Program-made: the position numbers and the translations under genes
Shown here: one piece after another, positions 1 to 7,379 of the stretch
Layout of the letters: each line of letters begins with the position of its first letter
How positions within the stretch are numbered: the first letter of the stretch is position 1
Notes under the pieces: generated by a model
Told to the model about the DNA's origin: nothing
The model's database searches: none
The model's input: only the letters and a program-made list of their open reading frames with translations
NCBI GenBank assembly: GCA_963778025.1
Contig: CAVZTA010000011.1
Coordinates: 1 to 64,000 of the forward strand
Reading direction: 5' to 3'
DNA: 64,000 bases
Source of the DNA: CAVZTA01 sp963778025
GTDB lineage: Bacteria > Chloroflexota > Limnocylindria > Limnocylindrales > CSP1-4

Positions 1-1610
1 ATGTCCTCCGGGGCCAACGCCGCGTCACCGCCCCAGCGGCTCTTTCGGGCGCGGACGGGCTTCGCCGGATCCTCCGGCGGGATGCCGTACTCGCCGCGCG
101 GAAGCTCGATGCCCGCCTTCTTCAGCTGCGGCATGAATGTCGGCCGGATCCCGCTCGGCTGGAGCTCGCCGACGATCTTCCCGTCGACGAAGTCCCGCTG
201 CTGGAACTCGAAGATGTCCTGGGTCAGGATCTCGTCGTCCTCGATCCCGTAGACCTCGGTGATGTGCGTGATCTTGCGCGTGCCGTCCTTGAGGCGCGCG
301 GTGTGGACGATGAGGTCGACGGCCGACGCGATCTGCTCGCGGATGGCGCGCAGCGGCAGCTGGTAGCCGGTCATCAGGACCATCGTCTCGAGCCGCCGGA
401 GCATGTCCCGGGGGCTGTTGGCGTGGCCCGTCGAGAGCGATCCGTCGTGCCCGGTCGTCATCGCCTGGAGCATGTCCAGCGCCTCGCCGGAGCGGCACTC
501 GCCGACGATGATGCGGTCAGGGCGCATGTGCATCGCGTTCCGCAGCAGGTTGCGGATCGTGATCTCGCCCGTGCCCTCGAGGTTCGGCGGGCGCGACTCG
601 AGCGTGATGACGTGCTCCTGTCGGAGCTGGAGCTCCGCGGCATCCTCGATCGTCACGATCCGCTCGTCGTTGGGGATGAACGACGACAGGACGTTGAGCG
701 TCGTCGTCTTCCCGGAACCCGTGCCGCCCGAGACGAACAGGTTCAGCCGCGCATGGATGCACGCCTGGAGGAACTCGAACATCTCGGACGTCGCGGTGCC
801 GAACCCGATGAGGTCCTGCACCGTGTACGGCCGCTTCGAGAACTTCCGGACCGTGATGACGGGCCCGACCAGCGACAGCGGCTCGATGATCGCGTTCACG
901 CGCGAGCCGTCGGGGAGGCGCGCGTCGACGCGCGGGCTGGACTCGTCGATCCGGCGGCCCATCGGGCTGATGATCCGGTCGATGATCCGAAGGACGTGGG
1001 CGTCGTTGAGGAACACCGAGTCGATGCGCTCGATCTTGCCGCGCCGCTCGATGTAGACGTGGCTGGGCCCGTTGACCATCACCTCGGTGATGGACTCGTC
1101 GTTCAGGAGTGGCTCCAGGGGCCCGAACCCGGTGACGTCGTGGACCATCTGGTCGACGAGGCGCTCGCGCTCGACCTTGGTGACGGCGAAGCCGTCCTCC
1201 TTGACGACGCGGTCGACGATGCCCTCGATCTTGGGCTGGATCTCCTCGGCCTTGCTGTCGAGGATCGAGTCGAAGGCGTTGATGACCTCGGTCTGGAGCT
1301 TGTGCCGCAGGCTGCGGATCAGCTCCTCACGCTTGGCGGCCGCCGTGGGCGCGTACACGGGACGCGGCGGGGCGACGGGTGGGGGTGCGGGGATGACCGC
1401 GGTGGACGTGGCGGCGGACGGCGAGCGCTTGGCGTCCGTGACCGGCGGCGCCGCCGTGGCGCTCGAGCCAGGCGCGGCGGGCGTTGCGGGGCTGCCGGAC
1501 GTCCCCGCTCCGGGCGGCGTCGCCGACGTGTCCGTCGTGCCGGGCTCGACGGGCGCGGGGGCGGCCTCAGCGGCCTGCCGTGCCTGTGTGACCCGCTGGA
1601 GCAGCGACAT
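1..1610 (-). CDS. cpaF: CpaF/TadA-type secretion ATPase (5' part, runs off window)
   Basis: Cytoplasmic hexameric ATPase that powers Tad-type pilus assembly or type II/IV-like secretion. The window holds 536 codons; the C-terminus lies before position 1. Residues 1-88 are a Pro/Ala/Thr-rich low-complexity extension. The ATPase core then shows VSGGTGSGKTTT (Walker A, about residue 295), TIEDAAELQL, and HMRPDRIIVGECR (His/Walker B region, about 360), the standard CpaF signature. The ATG at 1610 is preceded by GGGGAGG at a good distance. No other Tad genes are visible here, so the rest of the operon should lie beyond the left edge. The long antisense frames over it are GC-driven shadows. Confidence 0.93.
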   Translation of the reverse strand, partial: MSLLQRVTQARQAAEAAPAPVEPGTTDTSATPPGAGTSGSPATPAAPGSSATAAPPVTDAKRSPSAATSTAVIPAPPPVAPPRPVYAPTAAAKREELIRSLRHKLQTEVINAFDSILDSKAEEIQPKIEGIVDRVVKEDGFAVTKVERERLVDQMVHDVTGFGPLEPLLNDESITEVMVNGPSHVYIERRGKIERIDSVFLNDAHVLRIIDRIISPMGRRIDESSPRVDARLPDGSRVNAIIEPLSLVGPVITVRKFSKRPYTVQDLIGFGTATSEMFEFLQACIHARLNLFVSGGTGSGKTTTLNVLSSFIPNDERIVTIEDAAELQLRQEHVITLESRPPNLEGTGEITIRNLLRNAMHMRPDRIIVGECRSGEALDMLQAMTTGHDGSLSTGHANSPRDMLRRLETMVLMTGYQLPLRAIREQIASAVDLIVHTARLKDGTRKITHITEVYGIEDDEILTQDIFEFQQRDFVDGKIVGELQPSGIRPTFMPQLKKAGIELPRGEYGIPPEDPAKPVRARKSRWGGDAALAPED

Positions 1611-1862
1611 CGCCTGGACCTCCCCGAGACGCTGTGACGTACCTGCCGGGACAAGCGATTCGGGCCGCCGTGCCCCGGACCCCCCGAAGGTCCGGTGAGG
1701 ATACCGCCGAAGGTCCAGGGGGTTGGTTGCAGGGGTGCACCGTCACGGTGCGGTGCGGAGGGGTCTGGCAGGGACGACCATCGTCGCGGTGGTGCATGCA
1801 GGCACCTCGCCTGCGCCGCCACGGTCCCCTCCCGGGGACGGTCCGTCCAGTAGGGCGACTGC

Positions 1863-1868
1863 TATACT
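1863..1868 (+). promoter_or_regulatory. Extended -10 promoter of tRNA-Ala
   Basis: TATACT at 1863-1868 is preceded by TG plus one base (TGC at 1860-1862), an extended -10 element. It ends 14 bases before the mature tRNA 5' end. No convincing -35 hexamer is seen, which fits extended -10 promoters. Confidence 0.55.
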
Positions 1869-1882
1869 CCGCGCTCCGGCGT

Positions 1883-1958
<76 letters not shown>

Positions 1959-1982
1959 CGAACCCACTGATCGCCGACACGA

Positions 1983-2010
1983 GACCCCCCAGCCGGGACG
2001 GCGGGGGGTC
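1983..2010 (+). terminator. Terminator hairpin after tRNA-Ala
   Basis: GACCCCCC (1983-1990) pairs with GGGGGGTC (2003-2010), extended inward by GCC/GGC around a GGGAC loop with one bulged A. The stem is about 11 bp. It separates the tRNA from leuS. Only a weak T-rich tail follows (GAGTCTT). Confidence 0.65.
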
Positions 2011-2032
2011 GAGTCTTCTCAGGGGCAGCGAC

Positions 2033-4621
2033 GTGACCACGACAGGCGAACCCACCACCGACGCCGCGGGGGCTCGGGCTCCCGTGTCCCGCGACCGGGT
2101 CGAGCGCTACGACGCCTCGGCCATCGAGCCGCGCTGGCAGGCGCGCTGGGACGAGCTCGGCCTGTACCACACGGACCTGACCGAGGATCACCGGCCACCG
2201 TTCTACCTGCTGACGATGTACCCGTATCCGTCGGGCGACATCCACATCGGTCACTGGTACATCAAGACCCCGACCGACGCCATCGCACGGTTCCACCGGA
2301 TGCACGGCGAGAACGTGTTCCTGCCCATCGGCTTCGATGCGTTCGGGCTGCCGGCCGAGAACGCCGCGATCAGGAACGGCATCAACCCGCGCGACTGGAC
2401 GATGTCGAACATCGCGAACATGCGCCGCCAGCTGCGGACGATGGGCGCCACGTTCGACTGGAGCGCGGAGGTCGTCACCGCCGACCCCGACTACTACACG
2501 TGGAACCAGTGGCTGTTCCTGCGGTTCCTGGAGGCCGGGCTGGCGTACCGCGCGAAGTCTGCGGTCGATTGGTGCCCCAACGACGGGACGCTCGCCCGCG
2601 AGCAGGTCGAGGGCGCGGACCGGCACTGCTGGCGCTGCGGCGCTCGGGTCGAGAAGCGCGACCTGGACCAGTGGTATCTGCGGACGACCGACTACGCGGA
2701 CGAGCTGCTGGACTTCAGCGGGCTGGACTGGCCGGAGCCGGTCCGGATCATGCAGACGAACTGGATCGGCCGGTCGTCGGGCGCGGAGATCGTGTTCCGA
2801 ACGGCGCCGTCATCGCATCACGCCGGCGGCGAGGAGCTGCGGGTCTTCACGACCCGCCCCGACACGCTGTTCGGCGCGACGTTCATGGTGCTCGCCCCCG
2901 AGCATCCCCTGGTCGAGAGCCTGACGGCGCCGGACCGGCGCGCCGAGGTCGAGGCGTACATCGCCCAGGCGAAGGAGCGCACCGAGATCGATCGGCTGTC
3001 GACCGACCGCGAGAAGACGGGCGTCGCCATCGGCGCCGACGCGATCAATCCGGTCAACGGCGAGCGGATCCCGATCTTTGTCGCCGACTACGTGCTGGGC
3101 GGCTACGGGACCGGCGCGATCATGGCCGTCCCGGCCCACGACGCGCGTGACTTCGAGTTCGCCCAGAAGTTCGGCCTGCCGATCCGCCGGGTCGTGATGC
3201 CGCGCCACGCGGATCCGTCCGCTCCGGTGACGGAGGCCTTCCTGCCGCACACCGAGGACGAGGTCCTGGTCGACTCCGGCGAGTTCACCGGCCGACGAGC
3301 GGCGGACGCCTGGGGCGACATCGTCCATCGGCTGGCGGAACGTGGCCAAGGCGGCGACGCCGTGACGTACCGCCTGCGCGATTGGCTGATCAGCCGACAG
3401 CGCTACTGGGGCACGCCGATCCCGGTCATCCATTGCGACGTCGACGGCATCGTGCCCGTGCCCGACGAGCAGCTGCCCGTGCTCCTGCCGGACCGCGTCG
3501 ATTACCGGGGCAAGGGCGAGAACCCGCTGAACCACGACGAGACCTTCCTGCGCGTCGACTGTCCGCGGTGCGGCCGGCCCGCGCGGCGCGAGACCGACAC
3601 GATGGACACGTTCATCAATTCGTCGTGGTACTGGTTCCGCTATCTGAACCCGCACCAGGCCGACGCGCCGGTCGATGGCGAGCTCGTCCAGAAATGGACG
3701 CCCGTCGCGCAGTACACGGGCGGTGCGGAGCACGCCGTGATGCACCTGCTGTACAGCCGGTTCTTCACCAAGGCGATGCGCGACGTCGGGCTGATCGACG
3801 AGTCCGAGCCCTTCCGCAAGCTGTTCAACCAGGGTCAGATCCTGGGTGCCGACGGCGAACGGATGTCGAAGTCGCGCGGCAACGTCCAGGACCCGGACGA
3901 GCTCGTGCGGCGCTACGGCGCCGACACGATCCGGCTGTTCCTGATGTTCATGGGCCCGTGGGACCAGGGCGGCCCGTGGAACGACCGCGGCATCGGCGGC
4001 GTGCACAAGTTCCTGGGCCGCGTGTGGACGGTCGCCCTCGACCCGCACGGCCGCGAGCGGGCCGATCCGCGCGCGGGCGAATTGCCGCCGGATGAGGATG
4101 AGTCGGACGCGCGGGATCGCATCCGGTCCGCGGCGCATCGGACGCTGCGCGACGTCACCGAGGACATCGAAGGGTTCCACTGGAACACGATGGTCGCGAA
4201 GCTCATGGAGCTGACCAACGTGCTGATGACCTACCGCGGGACGTCCGTGGCGGGGCTGCCCGAGTGGGACGAGGCCGTGTCCCTGCTCCTGCTGATGCTC
4301 GCGCCGTCCGCGCCGCACATCACCGAGGAGCTGTGGTCGCGACGCCTGGCGGCCGCGGGCCGGCCGTGGTCGTCGATCCACCGCGAGACGTGGCCCGAGT
4401 TCGATGAGACGGCGGTGGTCGAGGCGACGGCGACCGTCGTCATCCAGGTCAACGGGAAGGTCCGTGACAAGGTCGAGGTGCCCGCGGGCATCAGCGAGAT
4501 CGAGCTGGACCAGATCGTGCTCTCGCGCGACAAGATCGTGGCCATCCTCGCCGGCCGGCAGCCCATGCGGACCATCCACGCGGGCGGCGGCAAGCTGGTG
4601 AATATCGTCGTCCGCGACTGA
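2033..4621 (+). CDS. leuS: Leucyl-tRNA synthetase
   Basis: Charges tRNA-Leu with leucine in the cytoplasm (class I synthetase). 862 residues from the GTG at 2033, close to the family norm. HIGH is present as H-I-G-H at residues 71-74 inside PYPSGDIHIGHWY; KMSKS appears as RMSKS at 610-614. Between them lies the CP1 editing domain (TTRPDTLFGATFMVLAPEH). The C-terminus has the anticodon-binding and LeuRS-specific domains (VQVNGKVRDKVEVP type). The frame stays open further upstream through the tRNA gene, so the longest reading is wrong. GTG 2033 follows AGGGGC at good spacing. A second in-frame GTG lies at 2084. No T-box leader is seen. Confidence 0.97.
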   Translation: MTTTGEPTTDAAGARAPVSRDRVERYDASAIEPRWQARWDELGLYHTDLTEDHRPPFYLLTMYPYPSGDIHIGHWYIKTPTDAIARFHRMHGENVFLPIGFDAFGLPAENAAIRNGINPRDWTMSNIANMRRQLRTMGATFDWSAEVVTADPDYYTWNQWLFLRFLEAGLAYRAKSAVDWCPNDGTLAREQVEGADRHCWRCGARVEKRDLDQWYLRTTDYADELLDFSGLDWPEPVRIMQTNWIGRSSGAEIVFRTAPSSHHAGGEELRVFTTRPDTLFGATFMVLAPEHPLVESLTAPDRRAEVEAYIAQAKERTEIDRLSTDREKTGVAIGADAINPVNGERIPIFVADYVLGGYGTGAIMAVPAHDARDFEFAQKFGLPIRRVVMPRHADPSAPVTEAFLPHTEDEVLVDSGEFTGRRAADAWGDIVHRLAERGQGGDAVTYRLRDWLISRQRYWGTPIPVIHCDVDGIVPVPDEQLPVLLPDRVDYRGKGENPLNHDETFLRVDCPRCGRPARRETDTMDTFINSSWYWFRYLNPHQADAPVDGELVQKWTPVAQYTGGAEHAVMHLLYSRFFTKAMRDVGLIDESEPFRKLFNQGQILGADGERMSKSRGNVQDPDELVRRYGADTIRLFLMFMGPWDQGGPWNDRGIGGVHKFLGRVWTVALDPHGRERADPRAGELPPDEDESDARDRIRSAAHRTLRDVTEDIEGFHWNTMVAKLMELTNVLMTYRGTSVAGLPEWDEAVSLLLLMLAPSAPHITEELWSRRLAAAGRPWSSIHRETWPEFDETAVVEATATVVIQVNGKVRDKVEVPAGISEIELDQIVLSRDKIVAILAGRQPMRTIHAGGGKLVNIVVRD

Positions 4622-4640
4622 CGCCGGAGGGCGGCGCGAG

Positions 4641-5153
4641 ATGGACCGCTGGCGCGAGGTCACGCGGCACGAAGACGACTTCCCGGTCCCGCGGCGGGCG
4701 CGGGACGGCGGCGTCGTCACGTTGCGTCCCGTGACGGCCGAGACCGTCCGTGCGATCTGCCGCCTGGCGGTCGGTCCTGGTCAGGAACGCTTCGTCGCCC
4801 CGAACGCGGTGTCGATCGCCGAGGGAAGCTTCACCCCGGGCGCATGGTTCCGGGCGATCTACGCGGATGAGACACCGGTCGGCTTCGTGATGCTCGAGCG
4901 CTCCCCGGAGACGCACGGATACGTCCTCTGGCGGTTCATGATCGCCGCGCCGTACCAACGGTCCGGCTACGGGCGACGCGCCCTCGAGCTGGTGGTCGCG
5001 GAGGTGCGCCAGGCGGACCCGGCAGCCACCGAGCTCATGACCAGCTGGGTCCCCGGCGACGGGAGCCCGGAGGGCTTCTACCTGGGCTTCGGGTTCGAGC
5101 CCACGGGCGAGATCGAGGACGGGGAGCTCGTCGGCCGACTGCGGTTGCGCTGA
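4641..5153 (+). CDS. GNAT-family N-acetyltransferase
   Basis: 170 residues. Acetyl-CoA binding motif A is visible as RFMIAAPYQRSGYGRRAL (QRSGYG at 106-111). The C-terminal beta-alpha segment SPEGFYLGFGFEPTGEI is also typical of the fold. The layout resembles the diamine/spermidine acetyltransferase (PaiA/BltD-like) branch, but the substrate cannot be read from sequence. It starts 19 bases after leuS, with GGAGG upstream of the ATG, so it is probably co-transcribed. A strong hairpin follows its stop. Confidence 0.85.
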   Translation: MDRWREVTRHEDDFPVPRRARDGGVVTLRPVTAETVRAICRLAVGPGQERFVAPNAVSIAEGSFTPGAWFRAIYADETPVGFVMLERSPETHGYVLWRFMIAAPYQRSGYGRRALELVVAEVRQADPAATELMTSWVPGDGSPEGFYLGFGFEPTGEIEDGELVGRLRLR

Positions 5154-5170
5154 CTGGCCTGGGAACGAGG

Positions 5171-5206
5171 AACGCCGGCCGCTCCCGATGGGGAACGGCC
5201 GGCGTT
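5171..5206. terminator. Bidirectional terminator between convergent genes
   Basis: AACGCCGGCCG (5171-5181) pairs perfectly with CGGCCGGCGTT (5196-5206), with further CCC/GGG pairing in the loop. It sits between the 3' end of the acetyltransferase gene (+) and that of the giant secreted-protein locus (-), so it can serve both. Confidence 0.8.
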
Positions 5207-5219
5207 CGTGTGCGCGAGG

Positions 5220-7292
5220 TCAGCCGGCGGCGGCCGACGAATCGATGCCGTTGCTCGTGGTCAGGCGGGTGACGCCGGTCCCGTCCGGCTTCATCACGTA
5301 GATGTCGCCGTTGCCGGTCCGGGTGCTGCCGAACACGATCCACGCGCCGTCGGGCGTGTAGGCCGGTTCGGTATCGGTCCCGGAGTCGTTCGTGCGGCGC
5401 GTCTGGGCGGTGCCGTCCGCGTTCATCACGTAGATCTCGAAGTTCCCGTCGCGGCGCGACGCGAACACGATCTTCGTGCCATCCGGCGACCACGCCGACG
5501 TGCCGTCGATCGCGGTGCTCGTCGTGAGGCGCACGGGGCTCGAGCCGTTGGCGTTCATGACGTAGATATCGCCACTGCCGGTCCGCGCGCTGGTGAACGA
5601 CAGCTTCTGCCCGTTGGGTGACCACTCGGCCTCGTTGTCCAGCGCCGAGTTGTTGGTCAGGCGCGTCTGGCTGGTGCCATTCGCGTTCATGACATAGATC
5701 TCGGCGTTCCCGTCGCGGGTGCTCGTGAACGCGATCTTCGTGCCGTCCGGCGACCAGGCCGGGGCCCCGTCGGTGCCGTTGCTGGTCGTCAGGCGGGTGA
5801 CGCCGGTGCCATCCGCGTTCATCACGTAGATGTCGCCGTTGCCCGTCCGGGCGCTCGCGAACGCGACCTTCTTGCCGTCGGGCGACCAGGTCGCCTCCGT
5901 GTCGTAGGAGCTGTTGTTCGTGAGGCGGGTCTGACCGGAGCCGTCAGTGGCCATCCGGTAGATCTCGATGTTGCCGTCGCGGGTCGACGAGAAGGCGATC
6001 CGGCCGGTCTTGGTCGTCGCCGTGGCGCTCGACCCCAGGTAGTTGCGGTCGGTCAGGTCGACGGTGCTCGTGTTGAGCGTCACCACGCTGCCGAAGGACG
6101 CCGTGATGCTGTACGTGCCCGTCACCCCGACCGGCAGCGTGGCGCGTGCCTGGCCCTTGAGATCGGTGATGCCGGTGACCAGCGACTTCGCACCGCCCGG
6201 GGCGGTGATGACGAAGGCGACGGTCCGTTGCAGCAGGTTCTCCGTCCCGCTGCTGAGCGTGGCGATGGCGCTGACGGCGCCGGGCGTCCCGGACGCGCCG
6301 ATCGAGAGGGCGATCGCCGTGGGTGCCTTCTTGACCTCGACCGAGCCGAGGGTCTGCGAGCCCGCGTACTGCGTCGTGGGCAGGAACGATGCCGAGACGC
6401 CATACGTGCCCGGCGTGAGGATGAGCGGCAGGGCGATCGTCGCGACGCCGCTGGCGTTCGTCGTCCCTGCACGAGAGATCCCGCCGGCGGCGACCACGAC
6501 GGCCTGGTTGCCCAGCGGGGTCGTGCCCGCCTTGAGCGTCACGGTGAACGTCGCGTCGTCGGTGTAGTTGCCGCTCGCCGGGCCACTCAGCGTGATCGCG
6601 GTCGCGGTGGGCTCCGGCGGCTGCACGCCGGCGGTGCCGACGGCGTAGTACTCGCCGTAGTTCTCGTTCATCGTCACGAGCCCCAGCCCGTTGACCGCCT
6701 GGACGAGGTACTTGACGGTCGATCCGGCGGCGATCGTCGCGGTCGCGCGCCAGAGCGTCGTGTCGGTCGTGTCCTGCGTGAGCTGGAGGGGCACCCACGA
6801 GCCGTGGCCGGCGCCATCGGGGCCCGTGGTGTACAGGATCCAGACCTCCTGGACACCCGCCGCGACGTTGCCCGTCACGTGCGCCTCGAAGGTGACCTGG
6901 TTGCCGAGGGCGCCGGCGGTGATGCCGCTGATCTCGGGTGCGCCCGACAGGGCCGCTTGAGCGACGTACGAGCTGTAGAACAGCTTGAAGCCCATGGGTC
7001 CGAACGTGCGTCGGGTCGCGGCATCCTGGGTCAGCGAGCCCTTGTGCTGGACCGGGGTGACGAGGAACTGCGTCGACCCACCGGCCGGTGCGAGCGCATC
7101 GGTGTAGTTCAGTGACCACGGACGGATCGGATAGAGCACGGGCGAGGCGAAGCGCGTGTGGACGCCGCGGTTCTCCGTCGCCGGGGCGCCGGTGAGCGGC
7201 ACGACCGAATCATCGGTATAGGCGCCGCCGAGCCAGAGCACGCCGCGCAGGGTCTTGTCCTGGACGGAGACGTTCCGGGCTTCGAGCGGCAA
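5220..7292 (-). CDS. C-terminal segment: Ig-like domains plus PD40/TolB-type propeller
   Basis: 690 codons open. The first third (VSVQDKTLRGVLWLGG onward) continues the peptidase-type protein upstream. The middle holds Ig-like/bacterial adhesion modules (ITLSGPASGNYTDDATFTVT, then a second). The last 260 residues are six PD40 blades with the repeated pattern IAFTSTRDGNAEIYVMNAN. Such modules act as extracellular carbohydrate- or protein-binding platforms. There is no signal peptide at 7292, and that ATG is probably internal: the same frame stays open upstream to 7379, with plausible protein (ATLQAQWYSGSNGV). I read it as the C-terminal part of the larger locus, not an independent gene. Confidence 0.7.
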   Translation of the reverse strand: MPLEARNVSVQDKTLRGVLWLGGAYTDDSVVPLTGAPATENRGVHTRFASPVLYPIRPWSLNYTDALAPAGGSTQFLVTPVQHKGSLTQDAATRRTFGPMGFKLFYSSYVAQAALSGAPEISGITAGALGNQVTFEAHVTGNVAAGVQEVWILYTTGPDGAGHGSWVPLQLTQDTTDTTLWRATATIAAGSTVKYLVQAVNGLGLVTMNENYGEYYAVGTAGVQPPEPTATAITLSGPASGNYTDDATFTVTLKAGTTPLGNQAVVVAAGGISRAGTTNASGVATIALPLILTPGTYGVSASFLPTTQYAGSQTLGSVEVKKAPTAIALSIGASGTPGAVSAIATLSSGTENLLQRTVAFVITAPGGAKSLVTGITDLKGQARATLPVGVTGTYSITASFGSVVTLNTSTVDLTDRNYLGSSATATTKTGRIAFSSTRDGNIEIYRMATDGSGQTRLTNNSSYDTEATWSPDGKKVAFASARTGNGDIYVMNADGTGVTRLTTSNGTDGAPAWSPDGTKIAFTSTRDGNAEIYVMNANGTSQTRLTNNSALDNEAEWSPNGQKLSFTSARTGSGDIYVMNANGSSPVRLTTSTAIDGTSAWSPDGTKIVFASRRDGNFEIYVMNADGTAQTRRTNDSGTDTEPAYTPDGAWIVFGSTRTGNGDIYVMKPDGTGVTRLTTSNGIDSSAAAG

Positions 7293-7379
7293 TGCCGGCT
7301 CGTTCTGATGGGTGACGACACCGTTCGAGCCCGAGTACCACTGCGCCTGGAGGGTCGCCGGGGAGGCCGCCCACGTTCG

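Noticed and set aside
264..1637. 457-codon open frame opposite cpaF
   Set aside because: Arg/Asp/Val-rich shadow of the cpaF coding strand, with no recognisable motif. The minus strand carries all CpaF motifs.
1959..2032. T-box leader for leuS
   Set aside because: The segment between the tRNA and leuS is too short and contains only a plain terminator hairpin; no T-box sequence or specifier loop.
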